Source: Earliella scabrosa (taxonomy: Eukaryota; Basidiomycota; Agaricomycetes; Polyporales; Polyporaceae). From it: a DNA stretch of 64,000 nt. Location of the stretch: positions 1,426,001-1,490,000 of the forward strand of contig JABYQQ010000002.1 in the NCBI GenBank assembly GCA_022605405.1. The letters are read 5' to 3'. Both the position numbers and the translations under genes were made by a program. Positions 1 through 11,245 of this stretch are shown here, in pieces; position 1 is the stretch's first letter; each line of letters opens with the position of its first letter. A model generated the notes under the pieces. The model made no database searches, was not told where the DNA came from, and saw nothing but the letters and a program-made list of their open reading frames with translations.

Positions 1-56
1 GGAACCTGGGGATGAAGTACAGTACGATGCAGGCACCATGCTCGGACACCGAAGCT

Positions 57-856
57 TTACGCCGACCTTGAGAACGGGACGAACTGCAGGTACACGGGGT
101 AGCAGCTGTCAACATCGTACGCCCCGTCGTTGTCGGCAGTGGGGTTGTAGATCACAGCTTCCATCGAGGCCGCGTCCTCCTCGACCACGAGGGCGGACTG
201 GGCATCACAAAGGAAGAACCCCAGGGTGCTGCTACCTATAGACTCGTTCAGCACGGCGAGTTGTGGGTAAGTCGGGTTTCCGCCCGCTGGTGAGCTGCCA
301 ACCTAGGAAGTGCGTCAATGCTCGGTGAGGATCCGCACACAAGCGGGAGGAGAGTACATACGACTGCGCAATAGATCGGAGCGGCTGTCACGTTTCCGTC
401 CGGCCGCTCGAACGTGAAGGATGTTCCGTTCGTGACCGGTGCGGCCCCGGCAGCGACGGATGAAGTCGCCTGTGCGATCAGCTTGCCATCTTGCAAGTCG
501 AACGTGGGAATGACGTCCGATGTGGCCGAACCCAGCCTCTGCAAAACACGGATTATATGTCAGATACAAAGGAGCCGCAGTGATGAGAATAATGTGCGTA
601 CGGCAAGCGATTGGTTGGTGTTACCGGCGGCGAGCCTACCGCTGCTGTCGACCGAAGGGACGAGGACAAGGGGCACGCCAGTCACGCCCTCCGTAGACTC
701 AGAGCGATTGACGGCTGCGAGCGTGTACGGACCGCCATTGCCGTACGCGGTCGGCCCAAGGGCAGCACAAGGCGAATCATCGCGCGTTACACGCGGAAGA
801 GCGAAGGCGGCAGAGGCAGAGAAAAGAAAAGATACGAGTGTCGTTGAGAAGATCAT
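57..856 (-). CDS. Small secreted protein, paralogue 1
   Basis: Three exons fit exactly: 856-602, 538-362 and 302-57 (255, 177 and 246 nt, all phase 0), giving 225 aa. The N terminus is a clear signal peptide (hydrophobic run, then AFALPRV). Cysteines recur in short motifs: SPCAAL, YCAV, FLCDAQ and, near the end, SCYPVYLQF. The same Cys pattern and C-terminal motif occur in the gene at 36337-37098, so this is a small family of secreted proteins of about 220 aa. A TATA-like TATATAA lies at 918-924, about 65 bp upstream of the ATG. No catalytic motif or named domain was recognised. Extracellular location is inferred from the signal peptide; function is unknown. Confidence 0.75.
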
Positions 857-1850
857 GTCGTAATTCTAGAAGGAGGGATCAAGGTGTGGTAAAGCAAGGA
901 TTGGGGCCGTCGAGCTGTTATATACCGACGAACCCCCTAGCCCCATGACCGAGGACACAGCGTGGACTTGGGGAATCGAGGAGCGAGTCAAGGTAGGATC
1001 TCGTAGCTCCAATGCCGAGACATAGTTTGGGAGCACCAGAAGCTATGAAAGACCCGAGGACATTCATTGGGTTCAGGAGTTGACGACGTCATCCCGCCCG
1101 CGGCAGTGCAGACGATGCGCGAGCGGACGAATACCTCCGTCATGTTAGCGCTGCATCCCCATTGTACAGTGGCACAACGCACTTTGGCTTTCGGCACGAA
1201 GGAGGACATGCTCGCCGACGGCCGGCGAGGATGAGGCTCTGTGGCTCCGTTGCGGAGTGGAGCACCAGTACCACATTGTTGCCCCACTCAGGCTGCCAGC
1301 CGTCGCGATCAAGAATGGGCAGGAAAGCGGTAGCTCGTTTCTTTGGAGGCGTGAAAAACATACCAAGCGTGGAGCATACATAAATCCAGGCTTGAAACAT
1401 ACAGCTGGACTGTATGTAATGATTTGACCGTTGCCAGCAAGTTCTGCAGTCAACGTACTTACTTAGCCAGCGGAATAGGCGCCCTGGAGTCCCAATCCGG
1501 CCCGGTCCGGTCCGGTCCGAGTAACATCGATGAGACGGTCCGACTCTTCGATACTTCAAGCTTCAAGTTGCAATGGAACGGAATCGGTCAACTTCAAATG
1601 TCCTTGCACATAACAGGTACATGGCAAACAACGACCACATCCTCGTATGTAAAGCTGACATATTCATCTTCCTTCCGAGAACAACCTTCCACCTTCTCAG
1701 TCAACTTCCGTATGAGACAGAACATAGACGGACGAAAAAAGTATAGCAAACACAACGCACAACGCACCAAGCTAGCAGGATATCCGTCCCATCTACAAGA
1801 ACACATCGACTTTCGATTCACACTCAAACGAGTCCCAACCGGTCTCCGGT
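857..1850. other. Intergenic, no gene recognised
   Basis: Open frames here are short, lack good splice signals and resemble no family I know. The stretch holds the promoter of the secreted protein gene and presumably the 3' UTR of the CNNM gene. A short CCGGT microsatellite lies near 1500-1517. Confidence 0.5.
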
Positions 1851-4800
1851 CTATCCCTCTCTGTCCACTAACTGAGGGTTTTCATCCGCCTTACGAAGCT
1901 CTCCGACGTCGGCGGGTCCCCGACCGGACGGATCCAGCACTTGCGGTGCACCAGGAGCCTCGCCAGAACCGTCCCTGCCCATCCTCACAGCACCCACCTG
2001 CAAGTCGCGCTTCACGCGTTCGGCGACAATCACGCCCTCCTTCAGGCCTTCCCCAGTATTCAGCGGGCTACTCTTGAACCACCCGCCCTTAATCCCGCTC
2101 TGGCTCCCAGATGCCGACTGTGCGCGGCGCTTACGCTCGACGAGGATCGCCTGCTCGAGCGACGGCGCGGGCGACGCACTGCGGGAGGGGGGTGAATGCA
2201 CCGGTACGGGGATGCCTCCTCCAGCGGTGGGCACAACCAGGCCGGTCTGGCCGGGACGTATACGCGCGAGGGTGGACGGTGAAAGAACGCCGTCGGAGAG
2301 AGGTGTCACCGCATTGGACACGACGGACAGCGGGACAGGTCTCACAGGAACAGGCGCGCGGGCAGGAGGATTGGCGAGCGTCTCGTCAGACACGACCACC
2401 TGCGGAACGATCGCAGCGCGCGGGAGTAGTCCAGGTGTCTCCATCGCTTTGGTATTGTTAGCTGAGTCTGTGAGCGGTGCCTCGACACCTTCTGGAACAG
2501 AGGGAGGAGGCGGGGCCCCGTCTTGCGTCGTTTGTTTCTCAGAGGCGCCGTCAGCATCATGGGGTAGCGGCGGAGCACTCCTGGAGCGCTGGAAGCCCTT
2601 GAAGTTCAGAGCCTTAAGCGCAGGCAATGCCATCGGTTTGACGATTGACGGGGCAGCAACAGTTTTTTGAACAGCAGCGGGCGTGATTGCCGTGCCTTCA
2701 CCTGCGCCTGAGACCAGAGCAGCCAGCTGAGGGGCAGAACCCGTGCGCTTGAGAGTCGGTACAGCCTTGGCTTCGGCCGCGGCGTAAGAAGAGAGATCCG
2801 GATGCCCCTGTGGGTCGAACTCATCATATATCTCCTCACCAATGAGCTCTGCGACAATAATATGGTCAACACAAGAAGGGCTTGGAATATCGCCGCGGGC
2901 ACGCACCTTCGAGCACGTCTTCAAGCGTGATTATACCGAGGGGCATGACGGCCGGGTCTACGCTCTGTAGGAATTCCTCCACGCCCTCCTTGGTCAAGAC
3001 CGCATCGGCAGGCATGCTCTGCTCCCACCGACCCCATCCGCCAACCCTGGGCAACGCGAGGCCCCGTGTCTTGCCCTCGGCTGCGTCCTTGTCCTCCACG
3101 AGCCCCATCTCGACATCGACGGCTTGTTTACGCTTAACACCAGTACGGCCGCCCTTCTCGGAGCTCTCAATCTCTGCGTCGACTGAGAAGTCGCGCAGCG
3201 TCTCGTCGTTCTCGCTGCTGCTCCGTTTGGCTTTCTTGGGGCGTCTCTTAGGACGAGGTTCGCTCGGACCCTCTGCGTCCGAACCGGAACTGGAGTCACT
3301 GTCGCCCATGAGAACGCGATCCCGAAGACGCTGCGTGAGACCACGCTTGACGGCCTTCTTGACACTTGCAGCTCGTTCTACGCTGAAGCGCGACACGATG
3401 GCCATGTGCGAGCGGCCCTCTTGGAACTTGTCCAGAATGCCCAGGAGCGGCTCGTTGTTCGGAACAAACGGAACCTTGTTCAGCGGGATCTTGCGCACGG
3501 GCGTCGCATCTGTCAGAAACAAGCATCAAGCTTTTGGGCGCACGTCAAAGTACATATGCTCAACGACGCACTATTCGGGTCTAGGAGCACACATTGCTTC
3601 ACGAGGAGGATTCCGATGATCTTCTTCACCTTCTGGGTCTTGGTCTGGTGTCCGTCGAGACTGAGGCGGGACGCCGTCGCGTCAAAGTCCGCTTCGGATA
3701 TGTTGACCTTCGCGACGAGCCTCGGAACCGGGATCTCGACCTCCTCGTACACAGGAATGCGAGAATGTCCGGTGAGACAAATCTTCCGCAAGGTCTCGTA
3801 ATCGAGCTTCGCATCAATGCTGAGCATGAAGACATCCTTAATGGGGGTCATCGCCTGTCTGACCACCTGGAACGAAGTCAGCAGGTGCACGCAACGAACT
3901 AGTAGTAAGGACGCACCTTCTCTTGTAGGTCAAGGGCCCCTCCGATGATCGTGACGGTGTCAGTCTTCAGATCACCTCCGAGATGGCCGATGTTTGAATG
4001 CATGGCGATCAGCTCCTTCAGCTCAGCACGACGATATATGATCCCATGGTGGGGACCGAGCGTGAACTCGAGGAGCTTCGCAACCGGCCAAGCAACAATT
4101 CCCTGCATTGCATGTCAGTGCCAGTAGGTTATCATAGATATGCCACATACCAAGGTCCAAATGAGTACTTGAACAACTCCTGCCATCTTGGCACCGAAGT
4201 ATAGTCCATAGCGGGTACAGAGGGATTGTGGAATGATTTCAGAGAAACTGGAGAACGTGTTAGCGTTGTGATTCCTCAAACACTGCTCGCAGCAAGTTCG
4301 AAGAAGGTTTCGCGCACGAGGGAATGGGCAAGATCACGTGGTGTCGACGCGTGGCGAGCGCGTCCATGCGCAGTCGCGTCATACGCATCGTCACACGTGG
4401 AGGAGAGATAGAAGGCTTTCGGAGATAAGCCGGACACTCACATCACAATGAGGACGGTGCTGACGACAACGCTCTGCACGCCCCCGCCGAGGACAGGGTC
4501 TGAAATGACCGGGAGCGTCTCGTTGACGATCATGTTCGCGAGCAGCAGAGTGACGAGCAGGAGGTGTCCGTTCTTGCGGATGGGTTTGATCTTGTTAGCG
4601 TACAGCTTTTGCTTTCTGGGAATGGAATAGTGACGAATGTCAGTCTCGCCACGCCGACGCAAGCCAAGGACAAGAGAAATGCCGGCACTCACGGCGTTCC
4701 ACTGACGCTTAGCACATTCAACTGCGTCTCATCCAAGCTCATGTATCCGAGCGTCAGACCGGCAAACAAACCCGACAGGAGGACAAGAATGGGGATGAGG

Positions 4801-4985
4801 CATGCGAATATGATGAACTCAGCCCGTTCGTCTGGGCTGCGGAGGCCGTCTCGCCGCACGAGCGCGTGCGCGCTGGCGTCGGAATCGGGAAAGCTGCGAG
4901 TGCTGGGTGGAACATCTTGGTGTACGACGGACGCTAGGCTGTGAAGCAGTCTCAAGAAAGGAGCTGTGGGCAGAGTCAGGACCAT
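1851..4985 (-). CDS. MAM3: CNNM/Mam3-type metal transporter (DUF21 + CBS)
   Basis: Multi-exon gene for a membrane protein of the CNNM/CorC family, which moves or senses Mg2+ and other divalent metals; yeast Mam3 is vacuolar. The ATG at 4985 opens a signal/anchor (MVLTLPTAPFLRLL). The DUF21 domain follows with its hallmarks: GLFAGLTLGYMSLDE, LLLANMIVNETLPV, and SEIIPQSLCTRYGLYFGAK near 4150-4230. A CBS pair comes next, with MTPIKDVFMLS and GHSRIPVYEE in the first CBS and MPLGIITLEDVLE closing the second. An acidic, Ser-rich insert separates the halves of the CBS pair (about 3050-3350). The C-terminal 350 residues (1851-2850) are Pro/Ser-rich and look disordered. The DUF21 and CBS motifs are read directly; metal specificity is inferred from the family. 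Confidence 0.88.
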
Positions 4986-5845
4986 TCGATGGGTGGTGTC
5001 GTTGTGAGAGACGCGAAGGTGTGCTCTACGCGAGGCATGCTCATTTACCCCGCGCGAGCTTATCAGCGGCAAGTCCCGGCATCTAGACCCCGACTGGCTT
5101 CGGGATCTGTCGGTGTGTGTCGGAACGTATAGCAGTCACCTTCGGAGTTGATAACGGAGCTTCTGCCGCATAGCTCGCTGAGTTAGTACGGATTCCGCGA
5201 GGGCCGAATACTTCCGAAAGCCACGTACCAAGCCAACCGATCGAGATATGCATTTTACAGCCAAGCGTGGGGGATGGCAGAGGGTCCTAGAGGGTCACTA
5301 GAATTCAACCATGTAAACATCAGTGAATCGCATCGCGCTGCCACCAGAAGGAAGTCTCGGGATGACCGGATGCAGTTCGTCCATACCACTTCTAGCCGAT
5401 GCGCATCGCCGACTTGGGTCTGTGCGGAGTCATCGGCTCGATGATATTGCACTCGATGACACGATGACGTGGCGTGGCGGTTGGGAGAGGAAAGAATTCT
5501 GGTTGACGCATCTCGATTGGCTAGTGGGCTCGAGCCTGAGCGTGTAGGCATCGTCGCGAGATGGCGAAGGGGGCGCGTTCTCATCCCACGATCCACGCGT
5601 TGAGCTCATCGGAGCTCTTGTTCGAGGGGAACCTGTACATGGTCTTCATGGGTGTCGACAAGGAGCCGACCCAGGCAGCACTCGGGATGCAGGAGTTCAT
5701 CTCAAGAACAGAGGGCTCTATCGTAGAATTACGCTAGAATACAATCATGTAGACATCAGTAGATCCAAGCATACAACACCGCCGAGCTCGCACCGCGCTG
5801 CCGCCAGAAGGACGGATGGAAGATAGGATAGGAGTCGGATGCAGT
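4986..5845. other. Intergenic with decayed copy of NSE4 3' end
   Basis: No intact gene seen. The part at 5298-5465 matches the last exon and 3' flank of the neighbouring NSE4 gene (5736-5940) and is listed separately. The rest holds the CNNM promoter and NSE4 downstream sequence. Confidence 0.5.
5298..5465 (-). pseudogene. Partial duplicate of the NSE4 last exon
   Basis: Read alongside 5736-5940, this block shares the 3' flank (CTAGAAT..CAA..CATGTA.ACATCAGT), the GCTGCC.CCAGAAGGA box and the end of the coding exon (GGATGCAGTTC, CATACCACTTCT, GCCGAT.CGCATC, ATCATCGGCTCG). In the copy, the codon for the Gln of the terminal QKWYG motif reads TAG. Short gaps break the alignment. It is a truncated tandem duplicate that cannot encode the Nse4 tail. 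Confidence 0.7.
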
Positions 5846-7283
5846 TCAGCCATACCACTTCTGGCCGATCCGCATCTCTGACTTTGGCCTTTGCGGAATC
5901 ATCGGCTCGGTGATATTGAACACCTCGATGGCTCGCTGAGGGCGAATATCAGCTACACGTAAGACCGTTGGCAGTTGGCGTACTGACCTTCCAGGTCTCC
6001 ATGTCAAACTCAAGAACGAGTTGATGCTTGACGAGCCCGTCCACATAGTCCTGCTGTGTGGGCTGCTCGCACAGCACTATTGCGATGGAACTAGTCAGCG
6101 ACCTGCACCGTCAAGCACTAATAGAAACACTCACTGATCGCAGGCTCTCCCGTCTCCTCGTCCGTCATGAACGCACACTTGCCGTCTCGGATCAGGAATG
6201 ACAGGTAGAATAGGTTCTCCACCGACTGCCCAAAGTCGTGTGGATTGATGATGAACCTGAAGATGTTGACAGTACCCTCGATATTGGTCAAGATTCGTTC
6301 GATCTACGCGAGCAAGAACTGATCAGCGACAAATGCTCATAGCGCAGGCATACCTCACACAGGCTCTCACCGTGGCGACATTCTTGGTGGTCTCGTTTTC
6401 CGAGCGTGTGATGTCATCCTCCGTGATTTCTTGCGGCTTCTTCATGTCCTCCTTGTTCTTCTCGAGCTTGGCACGTTTGGCAGCGTTGCGCTTCTTTTGC
6501 TCGATTGACAATGGTCCCAGCCTGTCGGTGGACCGTTGTGAGTCTCTTGGCATCAATATAACATGCCATACAATCGGCCACAACAAGAACGCGATGTGCC
6601 ACCCGGTGAGGAAAAACCAACGGAAGCGGAAGCTTGGCTTGCACGACAGCCAACGATGGTACGGTCCGACGTAACCAACAGATGAGAATACGCACATGAA
6701 GTCCATAGCAGGCACCCTCCTGCTCTTCGCGAGTGCCCGACGCGCTATGCGCTCCCAGTCCAGCGGCGCACCGCCCGCATCGTACTCGCTCTCGTCTTCG
6801 TCCCCGTCCCGCGCGGGAGACACCGGCTTCCGGCCGCCCATGTACGTGATGAGGCGCGCGACAAAGTCGTCGACATCAAACGCGCCGGAGCCCGACTTCA
6901 TCGCGCGCGCCTTCGCCGCGCCGATTTGCGAGATCTGGAGAAGCAGCCCGGAGTCATTTGTTGCTTCATTGATAGCGCGCACTGAAAGGGGCGCAGAATG
7001 AGTATCACACGCGACGGGTTTTGCTTTGGCGACATTGCGAGATGGGCGTACCTTCGGTGAAAAGGCGGTCGGCTTCGCGCAGCTTGTCGGCTACGACTTC
7101 CGTGCTGATGTCCTGAGTGTCTATGGAGCGCACATATTAGTCAATCTAGCTGGACGCGGAGCATATATGCGCACCTGTGAGCTCTTGTACATGACGGCGG
7201 TATCTCCTCCTAATGTCGCGAGTGGCCTCAGGGTCTTGATCGGGGTCATACACATCGTCCATGTTAACGTCCTCCACAGCCAT
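5846..7283 (-). CDS. NSE4: Nse4, kleisin subunit of the SMC5/6 complex
   Basis: Multi-exon gene for the kleisin of the SMC5/6 complex, which bridges the Smc5 and Smc6 heads and works in recombinational repair in the nucleus. From the ATG at 7283 the N terminus contains YDPDQDPEATRDIRRRYR, the usual Nse4 opening. It is followed by NEATNDSGLLLQISQIGAA, a region ending in DFMCVFSSVGY, and the conserved C-terminal winged-helix part: ITRSENETTKNVATV, then NIFRFIINPHDFGQSVENLF (near 6200-6280), LVLEFDMETW and a tail ending QKWYG. Order and spacing match Nse4 proteins of about 350-400 aa. A degenerate duplicate of the last exon lies downstream at 5298-5465. Confidence 0.88.
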
Positions 7284-7770
7284 TGCGTGGATTCCCTTCC
7301 GGTAAATATGGTGGTGGGTAGGGCGCGAGCCGATGGCACGGACGGAGAGGCAACCGGAGGTGGTGGTGGAAAGGAAGAAAAGAGACGCGCCGCGTGTCGC
7401 GACGCGTTCACGGTGCACGTGACTACCCTTACGAGCGGCTCATGCCAGATTTGGCAAGACGGTGGCCTCAGGCCCTCAGCCTGCGAGGAGAACCCTTCAC
7501 AGATTCCAGAGTGCATGCCAATCGCACGTCTCTAGCAAGTTATGCTGAGGCCTACATGGAGCCAGTACTTGAAGGATCAGGCACAGTCTCACACTGACAT
7601 GGCGCAGACAGTGGAATAGAAATCGAGAACTACTTAGTACAGACTGTTTGAACAACTTCAGGTATACGGTGATCTACAAAAGATTCGCATTCTCATCCAG
7701 GGCGTGCTGCTGTGTATCAGTAAAGCAAGTCACTAGAAGCGTAACGTTGCAGGCACGGAATCAAGTACTG
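7284..7770. other. Intergenic between NSE4 and the first AA9 gene
   Basis: Promoter of NSE4 on one side and AA9 3' flank on the other. No further gene, RNA or repeat was recognised. Confidence 0.5.
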
Positions 7771-9033
7771 CTACCAGTACCGCATAGCTCGGCCAAATCG
7801 GAGGACAGTGTTGTCGTCGGAACGAGGTTCGCTGCTGAGATCATCGATACCGACATTGGCATCGTTCTGCACCAGGGTTGCGCGTCGGTCCTTTCCGACG
7901 CTACTGGGGCTCGCATCGGAGGACTTAGCAGGCAAAACAGATTTGACCTTGCCTGAACGCGATTCTGGTACCAACTCTGCGAGCGGCGGGCCGGGGAAGG
8001 AGTAATTTGCGATTGAGAAGTTCCAGTAGATCTATCATGGCTCGTTAGGACAAATAGTACTGCATCGTCAAACGTGGACTCATGTACGTACGTCCACGAG
8101 GATACCGGGGTCATCGGCCTTGTACAAGTCTTGGATCCTCACAAGGTTCTCGGGCTTGGGGACGAGATTTCCAGTGCCCATGACCTCGATTTGGATGCAC
8201 TGAGGAAAGAGTTCCGCGCCTCCTCTGTTTACAGCGTTGTGGAGGCCGATGATCTGGTGTTGAATATGATCAGACCATCGCCTTGGTCAAATCGAAGTGC
8301 CTAGTATCACCGACCTCATGTCTCATCAGGTAGTGGCCGGGTTTCAGGTTGTTGGGGATAGTAAGTGCAAATGGTTTCGAATTGGGGTAGGCTGACGGAT
8401 AGTGTCCAATGAGGATTATGCTTTCGATAGATTCGGAAGCGAGCAGATGGCCACTTACCGATGTCTTTCTGCGCCCATTCAGTACTGCTGCCGCTCAACC
8501 CCGCCACTTGATCGATCTTGAAGAACTGCAGCTGAGTCGGATCCGCGACCTCCCTGCAAAGACCTCCGCACGCAGCGAGGTAGGTTATCACCGGCCCCGC
8601 AACATGCGGCCACTGCCACTCTCCGTCAGAATGACCTAGTGCGAGTCTATTGAGGCGATAGGGATGCAAGGACGCACGCTCGGTGACCACTGGATGCTGG
8701 TAGCGCTGCCTGCGTCGACCGGTACGTCGATATCGCCGCCCTTATTGGTGACACTTAGCTTGCCGCAAGCCAAGTTTGCGCTGGTAAGGTCTGTCACTGG
8801 GCCGTTGTCCGTGACATAGCGCATAGGACTGGGGTCTGTGTGTTGGGCACTGAGTTGAACCGTTTCGCATGTCTGGTGTCGATTAGACACTTACCCTTGT
8901 TCTGAGGATGGTCCGGCTGAGCTTCTCCAGCGTAGGTGACTCCGTTCGCAGTGAACGAGACGACGACGCCATGCGCCACCGCCGGAGTCAAGAGCAAGCC
9001 GATAATAATGAACGCTGTGGAGAGGAAACGCAT
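7771..9033 (-). CDS. AA9 lytic polysaccharide monooxygenase, copy 1
   Basis: Secreted copper enzyme that cleaves cellulose or hemicellulose oxidatively. The ATG at 9033 gives a signal peptide (MRFLSTAFIIIGLLL) cut before the histidine of AHGVVVSFTANG, the N-terminal half of the copper brace. Later exons carry PVTDLTSANLACGKLS, a WPHVAGPVITYLAACGG segment with the second histidine, WAQKDIG, LKPGHYLMRHE, then IIGLHNAVNRGGAELFPQC with the axial tyrosine position occupied by Phe. NYSFPGPPLAEL follows. The last coding intron begins at the GTACGT near 8094, and the acceptor before IYWNFSIANY keeps the frame. A polar tail of about 60 residues ends ..FGRAMRYW. Tandem duplicate of 9437-10776. Because Phe stands where AA9 usually has Tyr, activity should be treated as unproven. 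Confidence 0.83.
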
Positions 9034-9436
9034 GATGGTTCTGGGGACAGAAAGAGTGAATGAGTAGTATTGCACGCTCTTCGAGTGCGTAGCATCTAAA
9101 GCGACGGCCGGTGAGTATTGTGCGAGGCATGGCAGGGGTTGTGTTGCTGTGATGCATGTCGCAAATGATCGTGATTGGACAATCCGCAGGGAGGCATATG
9201 GAGCCAGGCGTTGCAAGTGTTGTGCCCAGCCCGAAGACGACTGTTACCACGTGTAGCGCTTTCCTCAGCCTGACCTACGAAGGTGAGTACACACGAGGGT
9301 CTCCATACAATCAGAGGATATGGATAGATAGAATACAGCACAGAACATCAAAATCAACCAACTCAACTTCGCCGCATAGCAGCAATCGCTCGATAGCGTC
9401 GTACGGTGTTTGTTCTCTCAACATCAAGACTACGAT
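9034..9436. promoter_or_regulatory. AA9 copy 1 promoter, duplicated with the gene
   Basis: The sequence at about 9285-9420 matches the promoter of AA9 copy 2 (about 11030-11160). Shared blocks include GTGAGTAC, ATAGAATACAGCAC, AACTTCGCCGC, AGCAGCAAT and GTACGGTGT, in the same order and spacing. These blocks are candidates for shared control sites or simply record the extent of the duplication. Confidence 0.55.
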
Positions 9437-10776
9437 TCAGTGCGCAGACCGACGCTGGAACGACCTGCGACTCTTATTGCAGACGCTGCCCGCATTGTCG
9501 GTAGCGGAAGGCTCAGACGCCGACTCGGAGGATGGCGTCGTCGAAGCGGATTCACTAGCAGTGGATGGCTTTGACGCCCACTCAGAGCGTTGTCGTCGGA
9601 AGAGGGTCATGGTTGTCACTACTCACAGGTGCATCGGTACCGACAGTAGCGGTATCCGGTACGGATGTTACGCCAGGGCTGGCTGACTCAGAGCCGCCGC
9701 TTGTGCTCGTGGGAGCAGAGGCAGAGCCCGAGTCTTGGACCAACTTCGCCTTAGGTCCGCCAGGGAAGGTGTACTCAGACAGGTCGAACGATGGTTCAAA
9801 TACCTGAGACAAGGATCGCCAGTAAGCTTGGGTAACATTCACGCCATGGTGATCGCTCATGAACTCACATGAGCATTGAACCCTGGATCATCTGCCTTGT
9901 AGGCGCCAGGGAACGAGACGAGGTCTTCCGGCGCGGGTACGAGGTTGCCACTACCTTGGACGGCTATCTGGACACACTGGGGGTAAAACTCCGGCTTCAC
10001 ACTGTGCAGGGCAATAATCTTGACGAGAGTAAGGAGCCCAGTACGCAATCAGTTGACGAGAAATTCCAACCTCGATGCGTGCGATGTAGTTGCCGGATTT
10101 GAGGTCGGCGGGAATCTCGAACTCGAACGGTTTACCCTCGCCTGTTGCAATAGGCAAGAAGCGTCTCAGTCACGGTACGAGGAACATCATCGATGGCAGA
10201 ATCGAGGACTCACTAATGTCTTTTTGCGCCCATTCCTTGCTCCCGTCACCTTTCCCTGCCACTTCGTATACCTTGAACCACTGGAGAATGCTAGGGTCGC
10301 TCACGTCGCTGCATGTACCTGGACACGAAGCCATGTAAACGTCCATGGGGCCCAGCACATGAGGCCACTTCGGCCAGCCACCATGTCAGCGGTGCGACTG
10401 CAGCCCAACCCGGATTGTTCACGCACCTTGGACCATTGGGCGGCGACCTTGCTCCCAGCGTCGACCGGGGCATCGAAATCGCCACCATGGTGCTCGTCCG
10501 TGCTCAAGAACCCACACGCAAGGGTATTTGCTGCGAAGTCCGTGACTGGATCCGTCGTATTGACGAAGCGGATAGGGCTGGGCTCTGGACAAGATGCGTG
10601 AGTAGTAGCAGATTGTTGCACTTAGAGATGAACACACCCTTGTTCTGAGGGTTATAAGGGCTAGCTTCGCCGGCGTAGCTTTTGCCGTTCGCGGTGAAAG
10701 AGATGACGACACCGTGCGCCATGACCCGGGTGACCGACAGGCCGACGGCGACAAACGCTGTGGAGAGGAAACGCAT
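9437..10776 (-). CDS. AA9 lytic polysaccharide monooxygenase, copy 2
   Basis: Paralogue of the gene at 7771-9033 and in tandem with it. The signal peptide starts at the ATG at 10776 (MRFLSTAFVAVGL) and ends before the copper-binding His of AHGVVISFTANGKSYAGE. Further motifs: DPVTDFAANTLACGFLST, WPHVLGPMDVYMASCPG (second copper His), EWAQKDIS, LKSGNYIARIE, IALHSVKPEFYPQCVQI (axial Tyr present) and YTFPGGPKAKLVQ. After the catalytic domain comes a Ser/Thr-rich linker. A 48-nt intron (phase 0, GTGAGT to CTGAG, about 9632-9585) removes an early stop, and the gene ends with a basic tail, SVCNKSRRSFQRRSAH. No CBM1 was seen. A TATAAAG lies at 10888-10894, about 110 bp upstream. Confidence 0.85.
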
Positions 10777-11245
10777 TATGCTTGTGAGGGACAGGACGTG
10801 ATAAACGAGTGATGTGGCAGGCTCTTCAAGAGCGTGCTTTCGGATAAAGAGAGGGAGATACTGGTAGGGGCAAGCCCTTGGGAGAGGCTTTATAACAACA
10901 GCGTAGGTGTAGGTGTACGTGCACAATTCGATAAGTTGTGTAGGAATGAAGATGGAGATAGCAAGAGTGCAACGAGAGCAAGACAATTGTCTCCTAATTG
11001 TGGCGGTCTCTATTGGTCCTACAGGCGTGAGTACGCGCCGGGTAATCGATACAGTCAGAGGGTATGGAGGGATAGAATACAGCACGTGGTATGGAGGTCA
11101 AACCAGTTCAACTTCGCCGCGGAGCAGCAATTGCTCCACGACGTAGTACGGTGTGAGCGATGTCTGTCCTTTCTGCATCTCCGTTGAAGAGCCGCTGTAC
11201 GGAATTGACTGTCAGAACGGGGAAAAATTGATTGTGAAGCAGGTC
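10777..11245. promoter_or_regulatory. AA9 copy 2 promoter and Sld5 3' flank
   Basis: Contains the TATA box of AA9 copy 2 (TATAAAG on the minus strand, 10888-10894). A block at about 11030-11160 matches the promoter of AA9 copy 1. No gene seen. Confidence 0.6.

Noticed and set aside
2074..2670. Plus-strand open frame opposite the CNNM C terminus
   Set aside because: The minus strand continues from the CBS domain without interruption; the plus frame lacks any motif.
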